Positions 33,035-42,292 of a stretch of 64,000 bases of DNA are shown here, piece by piece. How positions within the stretch are numbered: position 1 is the stretch's first letter; each line of letters starts with the position of its first letter. A program made the position numbers and the translations under genes. The notes below the pieces were generated by a model. It made no database searches and was not told where the DNA came from. It was given only the letters and a program-made list of their open reading frames with translations. Location of the stretch: NCBI RefSeq assembly GCF_003331145.1, contig NZ_QLVE01000001.1, positions 1-64,000 on the forward strand. The letters are read 5' to 3'. The DNA comes from Exiguobacterium sp. TNDT2. GTDB taxonomy: Bacteria; Bacillota; Bacilli; Exiguobacteriales; Exiguobacteriaceae.

Positions 33035-34714
33035 ATGAACCATTTTCGCAAGATGTCCGTCCTCGGTTGGAGCATATGGAGTGTTTTACTCCTATCGACG
33101 ATTACCTTGTTCGCCACACGCGTATTGAACATGCCGGCCATCGAGCCGTTACCGTTCATTTTGATCGCGCTCCTTGTCATCATTTTTCAAATGGACTCCA
33201 TCGAACGGAAAGGCGTCTACTTCACGTTTTCAGAAAGTATCGTCCTCATCATTTTCTTATTCTTCGATTTCGAGACGGCCCTGTTCGTCAATCAGATTGG
33301 TCTCCTCGTCTTCCAGTTCGTTAATTTGAAACCGCGCATCGCGCTTCGACGCTTCCGCTTCACGTATCCGTGGAACGCGATTACGTCTTTTTTAGAACTC
33401 GCCATCCCGGCCAGCGTCTATTTGGCGCTTGGCGGAGAGACCGGTCTCGGCTTTTATGCCCAAGACTCGTTCCTGCCGATCGCCGGTTTGATTATTGCCA
33501 TCATCTTGAACACGGTCGTGCAAAAATATCAAGTCGGTTGGTGGTTCCGCGTCGACATCCCGGTCCGCGATTTTCTGAGCATCGCATTTTATACGTATAT
33601 CGTCAGTCTTGTTTTCATCTTGGCGGCCTCGCTCTTCCGCGAGACGAACTTGCTCGTCGTCAGCAGCATCGCTGCCGCGCTCACATTCTTTATTAAGCGA
33701 CTCGTCATCCAAAAAGGGCGACAAGATGTCTTCAAATCGTTGATTGAGCAATATGACGAGGCGAAAGAGGCGGTGTCGTTATCGCAGAGTGAAGCGCAAG
33801 CGATTGAAGTGTTTCTCAGTCAATGTGAGCGGCTCAATCACTATGACGAAGGATTCGTCGAGTTTAAACTGTTCGACCGTACTTTGTACTTTGATTTGAA
33901 GACGCGTCAGCCGATCGACCGTCACCTCGTGTTTGATTTGCTCGATCACGCTTATCCGAACGAAGCCTCGGTTGAGTATGAGATGCGCTTCGAATGGGAT
34001 GCTCCGTTGTCGAATGCATTCAACGATGACTATCACAGTTTCATCTCGGTCCGCTCCGAGGAGATTGAAGGGATTCGAACGTGGCTCGTCATGACCGGCG
34101 GGCACGTCTATGGCTATCCTCCAATCATTCAACGCGAGATCGTCAAACTGCTCAAGTCGTTCAACCGGACAATCAGTCGGTGTCATGAACGCGATCGCCT
34201 CTATACGGAGAGCCGGACGGACAGCTTGACGCTCCTCGCCAATGCACGTGCCTTTTACGAATATGGGATTCAACAGATTTCGGACGGTTCGATGTATCCA
34301 ATCTCGGTCGCGATGCTCGATATCGACTTCTTCAAAAAAATCAACGATACGTACGGCCACCAAGTCGGGGACAGTGTGCTCCAAGAGTTTGGACGACGGA
34401 TTCGCCAGGCCCTCCGCACCGAAGATTTTGCCGCCCGTTACGGCGGTGAAGAGTTCATCTTGCTATTGAACCGTTGCGATGTCGAACAGGCCGTCGAGAT
34501 TGCCGAACGGATCCGGCAACAAATTGAGAACAAACCGTTTCACGTCGACGGGATCGATATCCCCGTCACCGCTTCGATTGGGGTCGACACGATCCAGACG
34601 TTCGGTGACAAACGCCTCGACGATACGATCCGCAACGCTGACCGGGCCCTTTACGTCGGCGGGAAGTACGCCGGACGCAACCGCGTCGCCCATTACAATT
34701 TCTTAACGACCTGA
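33035..34714 (+). CDS. Membrane-bound diguanylate cyclase (GGDEF protein)
   Basis: 559 aa. Seven to eight membrane segments fill residues 1-230, then a linker of unknown fold, then a GGDEF domain. The active-site motif is intact as 'RYGGEEF', and the product-inhibition I-site RxxD (RTED) lies five residues before it. It is therefore expected to make cyclic di-GMP from GTP and be feedback-inhibited. Start ATG after AGGAGGG. motAB at 50-52 kb is a plausible output. Confidence 0.92.
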   Translation: MNHFRKMSVLGWSIWSVLLLSTITLFATRVLNMPAIEPLPFILIALLVIIFQMDSIERKGVYFTFSESIVLIIFLFFDFETALFVNQIGLLVFQFVNLKPRIALRRFRFTYPWNAITSFLELAIPASVYLALGGETGLGFYAQDSFLPIAGLIIAIILNTVVQKYQVGWWFRVDIPVRDFLSIAFYTYIVSLVFILAASLFRETNLLVVSSIAAALTFFIKRLVIQKGRQDVFKSLIEQYDEAKEAVSLSQSEAQAIEVFLSQCERLNHYDEGFVEFKLFDRTLYFDLKTRQPIDRHLVFDLLDHAYPNEASVEYEMRFEWDAPLSNAFNDDYHSFISVRSEEIEGIRTWLVMTGGHVYGYPPIIQREIVKLLKSFNRTISRCHERDRLYTESRTDSLTLLANARAFYEYGIQQISDGSMYPISVAMLDIDFFKKINDTYGHQVGDSVLQEFGRRIRQALRTEDFAARYGGEEFILLLNRCDVEQAVEIAERIRQQIENKPFHVDGIDIPVTASIGVDTIQTFGDKRLDDTIRNADRALYVGGKYAGRNRVAHYNFLTT

Positions 34715-34719
34715 CTCGC

Positions 34720-34744
34720 CCCCACGTTCACCGCGTGGGGTTTG
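34720..34744 (+). terminator. Terminator after the diguanylate cyclase gene
   Basis: 7-bp stem CCCCACG/CGTGGGG (34720-34726 with 34734-34740) followed by TTT; weak T-tract. Confidence 0.55.
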
Positions 34745-34747
34745 CTA

Positions 34748-34776
34748 TTGACAAGCGGATGTGAAACGGATACGTT
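34748..34776 (+). promoter_or_regulatory. Promoter upstream of the S-box leader
   Basis: TTGACA (34748-34753), 17-bp spacer, TACGTT (34771-34776). The -10 is poor, so the call is tentative. Confidence 0.45.
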
Positions 34777-34806
34777 AGGAAACGTGTCTTGTAACTAAAT
34801 ATCACA

Positions 34807-34951
34807 ACTTTTTTATCAAGAGAGACTGAGGGACTGGCCCAGTGACGTCTCGGCAGCGGGTAACCTGTGCCAAATCCAGCGAGCGGACTGCTCGAAAGAT
34901 GAAAAAAGTGTTTTCTTGTAGAGAGCCTTTTTTCAGAAGGCTCTCTTTTTA
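34807..34951 (+). ncRNA. SAM-I (S-box) riboswitch with terminator
   Basis: The aptamer holds the S-box core: ATCAAGAGAG, GGGACTGGCCC, CGGCAGCGGGTAACC, and a final GATGAAAAAAG that pairs with CTTTTTTATC to form P1. A terminator follows (AGAGAGCC/GGCTCTCT, 34920-34951, with a T-run). SAM binding would favour the terminator and shut off the downstream transporter. Confidence 0.94.
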
Positions 34952-34974
34952 TTTTAATGAATGAGGTGAATTGA

Positions 34975-36258
34975 TTGGAACAACCAACAGCTAACAAATG
35001 GGCATTATTGCCTTTGCTCGTCTTCCTCGTTTTCTTTATAGGGGCAGGCACCTACTATAACGACTTTTATAAATTTCCGGTCCTGATCGCGGCGTTGATC
35101 GCGCTCATCGTCGCGGCGATGATGACGAAAGGCAGTGTCACTCAGACGGTCGAGCGTATCGCCCAAGGTACGGGGAACCCCGGCATTTTGATCATGGTCT
35201 TCATCTTCTTGCTCGCCGGGGCGTTCTCGAGTGTCGCGGAATCGATCGGCGCGATTGACGCGACCGTCAATGCGGCACTGACGTTTTTGCCGTCTTCGCT
35301 CTTACTGAGCGGTCTATTCGTCATCGCGGCTTTCATCTCGATGGCGATGGGAACATCGACGGGCACGATTGCCGCCCTCGCCCCGATCGCGCTCGGCATC
35401 CATGAAGAAAGTGGCGTCAATATCGCCATCTCGGCGGCTGCCGTCGTCGGCGGAGCCATGTTTGGGGATAACTTGTCGTTCATCTCAGACACGACGATCG
35501 CTGCCGTCCGGACCCAACGGACGAATATGCGTGACAAATTCCGGACCAACTTTTGGATCGTCCTCCCGGCCGCCCTCATCACAATCGTCCTCTTATCGGT
35601 GTTATCAAGTGGAGAATCGACTGTCGATGCGGCTGCATTTCAATGGTACAAGCTGATTCCATATCTCGCCGTCATCGCTCTCGCCTTGACCGGGTTGAAC
35701 GTCATCCTCGTCTTGCTTGGTGGGATCGCCTTGACCGGCATCATCGGTCTGTTGGATGGTAGTCTAGCTGTCACCACATACGTCACGGCCATGGCGGACG
35801 GCATGATGGGCATGGCCGAAATTTCGCTCTTGACGCTCCTCATGGGCGGACTCGTCGGACTCATCTCGCATAACGGCGGACTCACTTACTTGCGTGACGC
35901 ACTCACGTCGCGGATTCAAAAACGGGCCGGTGCCGAGTGGAGCATCGCCGGGCTCGTCAGTGCGACGAACATCGCGACGGCGAACAATACGATTTCGATT
36001 CTCGTGGCCGGACCGCTCGCCGCCAATATCGCCGACGATTATGACATCGAGCGAAAGAAATCAGCAAGTGTGCTCGATATCTTCTCATGTGGCGTCCAAG
36101 GCCTGTTGCCTTATGGGGCGCAGCTGCTCATTGCGGCCGAACTGACGAATACGGCGTCACCGGCGCTCGTCCCGTATATGTTCTACCCGTTCCTCCTCTT
36201 CATTTGTGGCGGACTGGCCATCGTCTTTAACTTCCCGCGTTTCAAAAAGCGCGCCTAA
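34975..36258 (+). CDS. NhaC-family transporter under SAM control, probable methionine transporter (MetT-like)
   Basis: 427 aa with about eleven membrane segments. Family motifs include 'MAMGTSTGTIAALAPIALGIHEESG' and 'GGAMFGDNLSFISDTTIAAVRTQ', and 'VSATNIATANNTISILVAGPLAANIADDY'. Annotation tools will call it a Na+/H+ antiporter. The SAM-I riboswitch directly upstream argues for a methionine-related substrate; S-box-linked NhaC-like transporters have been proposed as methionine importers (MetT). The start is TTG after GAGGTGA. Confidence 0.82.
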   Translation: MEQPTANKWALLPLLVFLVFFIGAGTYYNDFYKFPVLIAALIALIVAAMMTKGSVTQTVERIAQGTGNPGILIMVFIFLLAGAFSSVAESIGAIDATVNAALTFLPSSLLLSGLFVIAAFISMAMGTSTGTIAALAPIALGIHEESGVNIAISAAAVVGGAMFGDNLSFISDTTIAAVRTQRTNMRDKFRTNFWIVLPAALITIVLLSVLSSGESTVDAAAFQWYKLIPYLAVIALALTGLNVILVLLGGIALTGIIGLLDGSLAVTTYVTAMADGMMGMAEISLLTLLMGGLVGLISHNGGLTYLRDALTSRIQKRAGAEWSIAGLVSATNIATANNTISILVAGPLAANIADDYDIERKKSASVLDIFSCGVQGLLPYGAQLLIAAELTNTASPALVPYMFYPFLLFICGGLAIVFNFPRFKKRA

Positions 36259-36261
36259 CCA

Positions 36262-36299
36262 AAACGACCCTTTGAAGCATTAGCTTCGAAGGGTCGTTT
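36262..36299. terminator. Bidirectional terminator
   Basis: 17-bp stem with one wobble (36262-36278 with 36283-36299) and a 4-nt loop. It overlaps the last codons of the minus-strand TVP38 gene. Confidence 0.85.
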
Positions 36300-36930
36300 G
36301 ACGTTTTGCTTCACGTTCACGTTCAAGCTGTTCGTTTCGTTTTCTAAAGGCGCGCCGTTTGAGCAATTCTTCAAGACCGCGGCTGATTGCCCAAAGGACG
36401 AACAATAACAGTCCAAGCATCGATAAGCGGAACGGACTTTGAATAAACTCCTCCCACTGGTCCCCGATGACCGAAAAGATCAAGACGACAAGCAATTTCC
36501 CGAACCCCGCCGCCATGATGAATGTCCGAAGCGGCATTTGAATGAGGGCGAGTAAGTAGGTGATTAAACTGACCGGGATGAACGGGAGCGAATATAGAAA
36601 TCCGAGCGAGATCGGGCTCATATGGTTGATGCGCTCAAGCCAGTATACCCCTTGTTTATGTTTTTCGAGCCACCGCGTCATCGGTCTTCGGAAGACATAC
36701 CGGACGGCTGTGAAGACAAGAATCGTCCCGAGCAGACTACCGACCCAAGACAATAACGTCCCGAGCAAGAACCCATATGTGGCCGCGTTCGCCGAAATGA
36801 TCAGGACGAGCGGAAGAAATGGAAAGATCGCCTCAAGGAACGGCGCCCCTAGTCCTGCCCATGGGCCTCCCGGAAGCTCTTGAAGCCATTCAATCAGTTG
36901 GATAATCCATTGTTGGAGTGATGTGAGCAT
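36280..36930 (-). CDS. TVP38/TMEM64 (DedA-like) family membrane protein
   Basis: 216 aa with five to six membrane segments. The family signature covers 'LPLVLIISANAATYGFLLGTLLSWVGSLLGTILVFTAVRYVFRR' (with the G-x-x-x-G-rich reentrant part) and 'FLYSLPFIPVSLITYLLALIQMPLRTFI'. Related proteins act in lipid scrambling or flippase roles. ATG 36930 has AAGGTGG at 8 nt. Confidence 0.84.
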   Translation of the reverse strand: MLTSLQQWIIQLIEWLQELPGGPWAGLGAPFLEAIFPFLPLVLIISANAATYGFLLGTLLSWVGSLLGTILVFTAVRYVFRRPMTRWLEKHKQGVYWLERINHMSPISLGFLYSLPFIPVSLITYLLALIQMPLRTFIMAAGFGKLLVVLIFSVIGDQWEEFIQSPFRLSMLGLLLFVLWAISRGLEELLKRRAFRKRNEQLEREREAKRQTTLRS

Positions 36931-37026
36931 ATCAGTTTCCACCTTCGACTTTCATTAATACCTTTTACCCGATTTCGCTCAGGAAGACGCATCCCCCTGC
37001 ATGCCAGTAAAAAAAATAAAAAGTAT

Positions 37027-37153
37027 TTGCGAAATTTCGCTGTGATATCTATCATATAATATGGACTTGTGGTTGCAGGCAAGTCCGTTCGTCGAACGAC
37101 ACAACCCAACGTTCGTTTTCCTGCAAAAAACTGAACACAGGGGAGTAACACAC
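37027..37153 (+). promoter_or_regulatory. Promoter and structured leader of trhO
   Basis: TTGCGA (37027-37032), 17-bp spacer, TATCAT (37050-37055). The perfect 12-bp palindrome GCGAAATTTCGC (37029-37040) overlaps the -35 and could be an operator. The leader has TTGCAGG and CCTGCAA closing a stem around an inner hairpin (CGTTCG/CGAACG), then AAAA. No known riboswitch class is recognised. Confidence 0.45.
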
Positions 37154-38095
37154 ATGGAAACAAAACCAATGCGGGTCTTGCTGTACTATAAGTACGTCAA
37201 TATCGAAGACCCAGAAACGCTCACACAAGAGCACCTCAAGTATTGCAAGGACCTCGGTATCAAAGGACGCATCTTGATTTCTTCCGAAGGAATCAACGGG
37301 ACGTGCTCTGGGACTTGGGAACAGACCGAGCAGTACATGAACGACTTGAAAGCGAACCCGCTATTCAGCGACATCGAGTTCAAAATCGATGAAGTCGAAG
37401 AGCATGCGTTCAAAAAAATCTTTGTCCGTCATAAGAAAGAGCTTGTGACGTGGCGCTTTGATGGTGAGTTCGACGTGCCTAAACAGCACGGTGCATATCT
37501 AGAACCGGCTGAATGGAAAGAGATGATGAATCGCGACGATGTCGTCATCCTCGACGTTCGTAACAACTACGAGTACGATCTTGGTCACTTTAAAAACGCG
37601 ATCAAAATCGATGTAGAGGCTTCTCGTTACATGCCAGATTGGCTCGAAGAGAACAAGGACCTCTACGAAGGGAAAACGTTACTCACGTACTGTACCGGAG
37701 GCGTCCGTTGCGAGAAATTTACCGCATATATGCGTGACCAAGGTCACGACAACATTTTCCACCTTAAGGGCGGCGTCGCCATGTACGGCAAAGACGAAGC
37801 CACGAAAGGCGAGGACTGGGAAGGTGAGCTTTATGTCTTTGACGAGCGCATCAACGTCCCGGTCAACACGGTCAACCCGTCGGTCGTGTCCGAGTGCATG
37901 CACTGTGGGACGAAGACGGTCCGTTACGTTAATTGTGCCAACCCGGTGTGTAATGCCCAGCACTTCTGTTGTGAAGAGTGTGAACCGAAACAAATGCGTT
38001 CATGCTCGAAAGAGTGCCAGGAGCATCCACGCAACCGCTATATCATCGAAAATATTGCGGACAAACTTCAGGAGACTGAAGGCGTCGTCGGGTAA
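37154..38095 (+). CDS. trhO: tRNA uridine(34) hydroxylase TrhO (rhodanese-like, YceA/YbfQ)
   Basis: 313 aa. N-terminal acylphosphatase-like domain ('GRILISSEGINGTCSGT') and rhodanese domain with active Cys in 'TYCTGGVRCEKF', followed by a Cys-rich C-terminal region ('SECMHCGTKTVRYVNCANPVCNAQHFCCEEC'). It adds a hydroxyl to U34 of certain tRNAs for the 5-methoxyuridine pathway. ATG 37154 has GGGGAG at 8 nt; the longer frame from 37061 covers the structured leader. Confidence 0.93.
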   Translation: METKPMRVLLYYKYVNIEDPETLTQEHLKYCKDLGIKGRILISSEGINGTCSGTWEQTEQYMNDLKANPLFSDIEFKIDEVEEHAFKKIFVRHKKELVTWRFDGEFDVPKQHGAYLEPAEWKEMMNRDDVVILDVRNNYEYDLGHFKNAIKIDVEASRYMPDWLEENKDLYEGKTLLTYCTGGVRCEKFTAYMRDQGHDNIFHLKGGVAMYGKDEATKGEDWEGELYVFDERINVPVNTVNPSVVSECMHCGTKTVRYVNCANPVCNAQHFCCEECEPKQMRSCSKECQEHPRNRYIIENIADKLQETEGVVG

Positions 38096-38110
38096 CAAAA
38101 ATCGACCAAG

Positions 38111-38146
38111 AAGCACTTCGAGCCTACGCTCGAGGTGCTTTTTTTG
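38111..38146 (+). terminator. Terminator after trhO
   Basis: 11-bp stem AGCACTTCGAG/CTCGAGGTGCT (one wobble), then seven Ts. Confidence 0.88.
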
Positions 38147-38221
38147 ACAAAAACTTTACGTCTATCACCTGATTGAATCGGGTATAGTGTAGATACCATT
38201 GTCAGACAGGAAGTGAATCGA

Positions 38222-38638
38222 TTGCTCTTTAACGAACCTTTACTCGCCGCCTTGCTCGCGTGGTTCATCGCCCAGGCGGCCAAGCTCGTAACCGAACTCA
38301 TTAAAACACGAGATTTTGAACTTGAAATCATGTTTGCCTCAGGTGGGATGCCAAGTTCCCACACCTCGACCGTCGTCGCGCTCGCGACCGCGATTGGCCG
38401 GGCTGAAGGACTCGACTCCAGTATGTTCGCCCTCGCACTCACATTTGCGACGATCGTCATGTACGACGCGACTGGTGTCCGGCAAGCGGTCGGCTTCCAA
38501 GCCCGTTTGTTAAACGACTACTTCAAAGGGATCAAGCACGAGACGCCAATCTTGAACGAACTCGTCGGCCATACACCGTACCAAGTCATCGTCGGCGCAT
38601 TGCTCGGCCTCGTCGTCGGACTATTTTTCCCAATGTAA
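38222..38638 (+). CDS. Divergent PAP2 family protein (YuiD-like)
   Basis: 138 aa with about four membrane segments. The phosphatase motif region 'SGGMPSSHTSTVVALATAIG' is present and 'VMYDATGVRQAVGFQARLLN' is characteristic of the YuiD subgroup. It may act on a lipid phosphate. TTG 38222 has AGGAAG at 8 nt and is preferred to GTG 38213, which overlaps the ribosome site. Confidence 0.85.
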   Translation: MLFNEPLLAALLAWFIAQAAKLVTELIKTRDFELEIMFASGGMPSSHTSTVVALATAIGRAEGLDSSMFALALTFATIVMYDATGVRQAVGFQARLLNDYFKGIKHETPILNELVGHTPYQVIVGALLGLVVGLFFPM

Positions 38639-38689
38639 ACGATACACACGTTCAGGCATGTCGGCCCCTCTCAAGAACTGCCCATCTTT

Positions 38690-38705
38690 TTGTGAACTTT
38701 CACAA
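38690..38705. promoter_or_regulatory. Inverted repeat TTGTGA-N4-TCACAA upstream of adeR
   Basis: A perfect 16-bp repeat overlapping the likely -35 region (-10 TATAGT at 38715-38720). The same element recurs upstream of ald at 39973-39988, so it is probably the AdeR operator and here autoregulatory. Confidence 0.7.
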
Positions 38706-38740
38706 TAGAGACGGTATAGTAAGAGAGAGGAGGAATCGAC

Positions 38741-39964
38741 ATGCCTTTTTTGCAGAAATCTTATGAGTCGCTCGACACGCTTGCCGAAGCCATCGGACAG
38801 GCTATCCGCGCTCCAATCACGATTGAAAATCGCCATCATCAGTTGCTCGCTTACAGTACCCACCCCGACTCGACCGACCCGGCGCGCATTGCGACAATTA
38901 TCGGCCGCCGCGTCCCGGAAGCGGTTATCGAGGACTTATGGGAAAGTGGAATCCTGCAAGAAGTGATCGACCGCGACGAACCGGTCGTCATCCCAGCCCG
39001 GATGGCTGTCGGTTTAGGCGAACGTGCCGCTGTCGTTATCAAACAACAGGACGATGTGCTCGGTTATATTTGGAGCCTCGCCCGAACGACCCCGTTCTCG
39101 GAACAAGAGCTCACTGTGTTAAAAGAAGGCACGGGCATCGCTAAAAAGTTGCTCATGACTATCGCCATGCACGAACGGCGTATCGATGCCGAGCTCGAGC
39201 GCTTCTTTTTAGAAGTGTTAGCGACCCCCAATTTGTCGCCCGCTCATCGCGATCGGTTAAATGAACTCGCCCCGATTGCTGTCGCCAGCCGGCTCACTAT
39301 CATCGAGTGCGCTCAGCCGATCACCCCACAGTTAGCGGAGCGATTATTTTACGTTCTCGCGACCCAACAAGCGATTGAAATCGTGCTGCATGCCATCGAC
39401 GGTCAACAACTGCTCGTCTGGCATTATATGAAATCGGAGTTGGCCGAGGAAGAGACGGCACTTTTACAGTGGGCCAATCGCTTCGAGACACAGCTCCGAG
39501 AGAAATTCACGGAAGTCGATCCACGTTTAGGCGTCAGCCGTCGTTTCTTTGAGAGCGACATGCTGTATGCAGCAATGGAAGAAGCACGACGGGTCACATC
39601 ACTTCGTCGGAAGTTTCCGTATGAACTTGCCACGACGCACACGTTCGAACAAATCGGGATTTATCAACTCGTCCCAGATCTCGCTCGCCGCATCGGGCTT
39701 CGACTCGAGACGCATCCGATCATCGAGCGTTTGCAGGCATATGATGTCGCTCATCAGACTGAACTCGTCACCACGCTCGAGTGGTATTTCTATTTTGACG
39801 GGAACGTCAAACGTGTCGCCGCGCATCTTCATATTCATCCGAACACTGTGCTCTATCGGATTCGCCGCATCGAGGAGCTGACGAATATCACGCAAGTCTC
39901 GCTACCTGAACGGGCCGCTGTCTATCTCGCCATCAAGGCAGGCCAGTATCGGCAAGACGATTGA
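38741..39964 (+). CDS. adeR: PucR/CdaR-type activator, AdeR-like (regulator of ald)
   Basis: 407 aa. An N-terminal GAF/sensor part ('IRAPITIENRHHQLLAYSTHPDSTDPARIATIIGRRVP') and a C-terminal PucR-type helix-turn-helix 'YFYFDGNVKRVAAHLHIHPNTVLYRIRRIEELT' give the class. Its position directly upstream of ald matches Bacillus AdeR, which activates alanine dehydrogenase. The symbol is assigned by class and neighbour, not by search. Start ATG after GAGGAGG. Confidence 0.83.
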   Translation: MPFLQKSYESLDTLAEAIGQAIRAPITIENRHHQLLAYSTHPDSTDPARIATIIGRRVPEAVIEDLWESGILQEVIDRDEPVVIPARMAVGLGERAAVVIKQQDDVLGYIWSLARTTPFSEQELTVLKEGTGIAKKLLMTIAMHERRIDAELERFFLEVLATPNLSPAHRDRLNELAPIAVASRLTIIECAQPITPQLAERLFYVLATQQAIEIVLHAIDGQQLLVWHYMKSELAEEETALLQWANRFETQLREKFTEVDPRLGVSRRFFESDMLYAAMEEARRVTSLRRKFPYELATTHTFEQIGIYQLVPDLARRIGLRLETHPIIERLQAYDVAHQTELVTTLEWYFYFDGNVKRVAAHLHIHPNTVLYRIRRIEELTNITQVSLPERAAVYLAIKAGQYRQDD

Positions 39965-39972
39965 CATCCAAT

Positions 39973-39988
39973 TTGTGATTTTTCACAA
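39973..39988. promoter_or_regulatory. Putative AdeR activator site upstream of ald
   Basis: TTGTGA-TTTT-TCACAA, extended to 18 bp (39972-39989), lies about 75 bp upstream of the probable ald start of transcription. It is identical in arms and spacing to the site before adeR. Confidence 0.7.
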
Positions 39989-40020
39989 AGTGGGTGTTGT
40001 CATTTTTAGAATCCATGCTA

Positions 40021-40049
40021 AAGACAGCGTTTTCATAGGGGTCTATACT
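40021..40049 (+). promoter_or_regulatory. ald promoter with overlapping cre-like site
   Basis: AAGACA (40021-40026), 17-bp spacer, TATACT (40044-40049). Positions 40022-40035, read on the minus strand as TGAAAACGCTGTCT, match the CcpA cre consensus (TGWNANCGNTNWCA) at all but the last base. CcpA binding would compete with RNA polymerase. Confidence 0.65.
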
Positions 40050-40095
40050 AGAAGTGTGAACAAATTGTGTCAGTAGAGAGAAAGGGGAACTTTAC

Positions 40096-41226
40096 ATGAA
40101 GATCGGGGTATTGAAAGAAATTAAAAATAACGAAAACCGTGTGGCCTTGACACCGATGGGTGCAGCGGTGTTAACAGAACTTGGACATGAGGTGCTCGTC
40201 GAGACCGAAGCCGGAGTCGGGAGCGGTTTTACGAATATGGAATATGTCGATGCTGGTGCGACCATTGTCGACACGGCAGCGGACGTTTGGGAACACGTTG
40301 AATTGGCGTTGAAAGTCAAGGAACCGCAACCGTCGGAATATCATTATTTCCGTCGCGATTTGACGCTCTTCACGTATTTGCACTTGGCGGCCGAACCAGA
40401 ACTCACGAAAGCACTCGTCGATTCTGGGATGACGGCGATCGCTTACGAGACGGTTGAGATTGACCGCACGTTGCCGCTCCTCACACCGATGAGCGAAGTG
40501 GCTGGACGGATGGCCGCACAAATCGGGGCCCAAATCCTTGAAAAACCGCACGGCGGAAAAGGGATTCTCTTGTCTGGCCTGCCTGGCGTACCACGTGCGA
40601 ACGTCACCGTCATCGGGGGCGGCGTCGTCGGGATGAACGCGGCCCGCATTGCCATCGGTCTTGGTGCCAACGTCACGCTCATGGATATCAGCCCAGCACG
40701 CCTTCGCCAAATCGACGACCAGTTCGGCAACACAATCAACACGCTCATCTCAAACAGCTACAACATCGCCAAACAAGTGGCCGAGAGTGACCTTGTCATC
40801 GGGGCCGTGCTCATCCCGGGCGCGAAAGCACCGAAACTCGTCACGAAAGAAATGGTCCAACAGATGTCACCGGGGTCGGTCATCGTCGATGTCGCCATCG
40901 ATCAAGGCGGGATTTGCGAGACGATTGACCATATCACGACGCATGACGCACCGACGTATGAGCGCTACGGTGTGCAACATTATGCCGTCGCCAACATGCC
41001 GGGTGCCGTCCCACGTACGTCAACACTCGGCTTGACGAACGCGACGATGCCGTATATCGTCGAGTGTGCGCAAAAAGGGATTTTCCCGGCGCTCCGTGAA
41101 AACGCTGCGTTACTCAAAGGCCTGAACGTCATCGATGGAACGGTCACGTATGAGGCTGTCGCGCGTGACCTTGGTTACACGTTCGTGGCGCCTGCCGAGG
41201 CGGTCACGAAGCAACTACAAGCATAA
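40096..41226 (+). CDS. ald: Alanine dehydrogenase
   Basis: 376 aa. '[20 protein letters not shown]' is the standard N-terminus; the NAD site is '[28 protein letters not shown]'; catalytic His96-region '[11 protein letters not shown]' and 'DQGGICET' are present. It converts L-alanine to pyruvate and ammonia with NAD+, letting alanine serve as carbon and nitrogen source. Regulated by AdeR and possibly CcpA. Confidence 0.96.
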   Translation: MKIGVLKEIKNNENRVALTPMGAAVLTELGHEVLVETEAGVGSGFTNMEYVDAGATIVDTAADVWEHVELALKVKEPQPSEYHYFRRDLTLFTYLHLAAEPELTKALVDSGMTAIAYETVEIDRTLPLLTPMSEVAGRMAAQIGAQILEKPHGGKGILLSGLPGVPRANVTVIGGGVVGMNAARIAIGLGANVTLMDISPARLRQIDDQFGNTINTLISNSYNIAKQVAESDLVIGAVLIPGAKAPKLVTKEMVQQMSPGSVIVDVAIDQGGICETIDHITTHDAPTYERYGVQHYAVANMPGAVPRTSTLGLTNATMPYIVECAQKGIFPALRENAALLKGLNVIDGTVTYEAVARDLGYTFVAPAEAVTKQLQA

Positions 41227-41242
41227 ACGCAAAGCCATAAAT

Positions 41243-41272
41243 AAACGCTCGAACCGATCGGTTCGAGCGTTT
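41243..41272. terminator. Bidirectional terminator between ald and murB
   Basis: 13-bp perfect stem AAACGCTCGAACC/GGTTCGAGCGTTT (41243-41255 with 41260-41272), loop GATC. Confidence 0.88.
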
Positions 41273-41279
41273 GGTGCGT

Positions 41280-42200
41280 TCAGGCGTTCTCGACGGCGAT
41301 ATCCTCACCGATGATTTTCACTTCTGGTTCGAGCTCAATTTTGAACTTCTCCTGCACCGTCGCTTGGACGTGACGGATGAGCGAGATGTACTCGGTCGCC
41401 GTCGCCTCGTCAATGTTGACGATGAATCCAGCGTGCTTGAGTGAGACTTCCGCTCCACCGATCCGCTTCCCTTGCAGACCGCAGTCTTGAATCAATTTAC
41501 CAGCGAAGTAGCCCGGTGGCCGTTTGAAGACACTACCGCATGACGGATATTCAAGTGGTTGTTTCGACTCGCGCTTGTACGTCAAGTCATCCATCACGTC
41601 TTTGATCGCTTCATAGCCGAGCGGTTCGAGTTCGAACGTCGCTTCAAGCACGATCAAGCCTTCTTTCGAGATTCGGCTCGTCCGGTAGTCGAGGTCGAGG
41701 TCCTCCTTCGTGAGCGTCATGAGTTCGCCTTCTGGCGACAAAACGACCGCGCTCGTGATGACATCTTTCGTCTCTCCGCCGTAAGCGCCTGCGTTCATAT
41801 ACACCGCGCCGCCAACCGTCCCTGGGATACCACAGGCGAATTCTAAGCCTGATAACTCCTCGGCGAGCGCTTGCCGCGACACGTCGATGATGGCCGCACC
41901 TGCTTGGGCAATCAATTGATTCCCATCTCGACGAATCGTTTTCAGTTCGTTCAAGTTTAAGACGATACCCCGAAGGCCTCCGTCACGGACAATCAAATTT
42001 GATCCGAATCCGAGAATCATGAACGGGACGCTCTCGCGATGGGCGAGCTCAAGCACGGCTTGCACTTCCTCGTACGTGTGCGGGGCCACGAAATAATCAG
42101 CATTCCCGCCTAATTTTGTATACGTGTGTGCCGAAAGTGGTTCGTCTTGCTTTACGCGATCGGCCGGGATGATAGTAAATAGTTGATCTAAAAAGCTCAT
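41280..42200 (-). CDS. murB: UDP-N-acetylenolpyruvoylglucosamine reductase MurB
   Basis: 306 aa, type II (short form). FAD binding motif '[17 protein letters not shown]', '[23 protein letters not shown]', active-site '[13 protein letters not shown]' and the C-terminal 'LKHAGFIVN'. It reduces the enolpyruvyl ether in peptidoglycan precursor synthesis with NADPH. ATG 42200 gives 'MSFLDQLF'; the upstream TTG at 42212 lies on the ribosome site. Confidence 0.96.
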   Translation of the reverse strand: MSFLDQLFTIIPADRVKQDEPLSAHTYTKLGGNADYFVAPHTYEEVQAVLELAHRESVPFMILGFGSNLIVRDGGLRGIVLNLNELKTIRRDGNQLIAQAGAAIIDVSRQALAEELSGLEFACGIPGTVGGAVYMNAGAYGGETKDVITSAVVLSPEGELMTLTKEDLDLDYRTSRISKEGLIVLEATFELEPLGYEAIKDVMDDLTYKRESKQPLEYPSCGSVFKRPPGYFAGKLIQDCGLQGKRIGGAEVSLKHAGFIVNIDEATATEYISLIRHVQATVQEKFKIELEPEVKIIGEDIAVENA

Positions 42201-42265
42201 GCGTTGCCTCAATCCTTTACGTTCTATTTTAAGAGTGCCTCGGTAAGTCGATGGAGGCAGACATG

Positions 42266-42285
42266 GTACTGAATGATGTCAGTAC
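42266..42285. promoter_or_regulatory. Inverted repeat at the murB transcription start
   Basis: GTACTGA (42266-42272) and TCAGTAC (42279-42285), 6-nt spacer, occupy roughly +1 to +21 of the murB transcript. It could be a repressor site or a 5' stabilising hairpin. Confidence 0.5.
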
Positions 42286-42292
42286 GAAACAC

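Noticed and set aside
37061-37153. N-terminal extension of trhO
   Set aside because: It covers the structured leader and lacks a ribosome site; ATG 37154 matches the family start.
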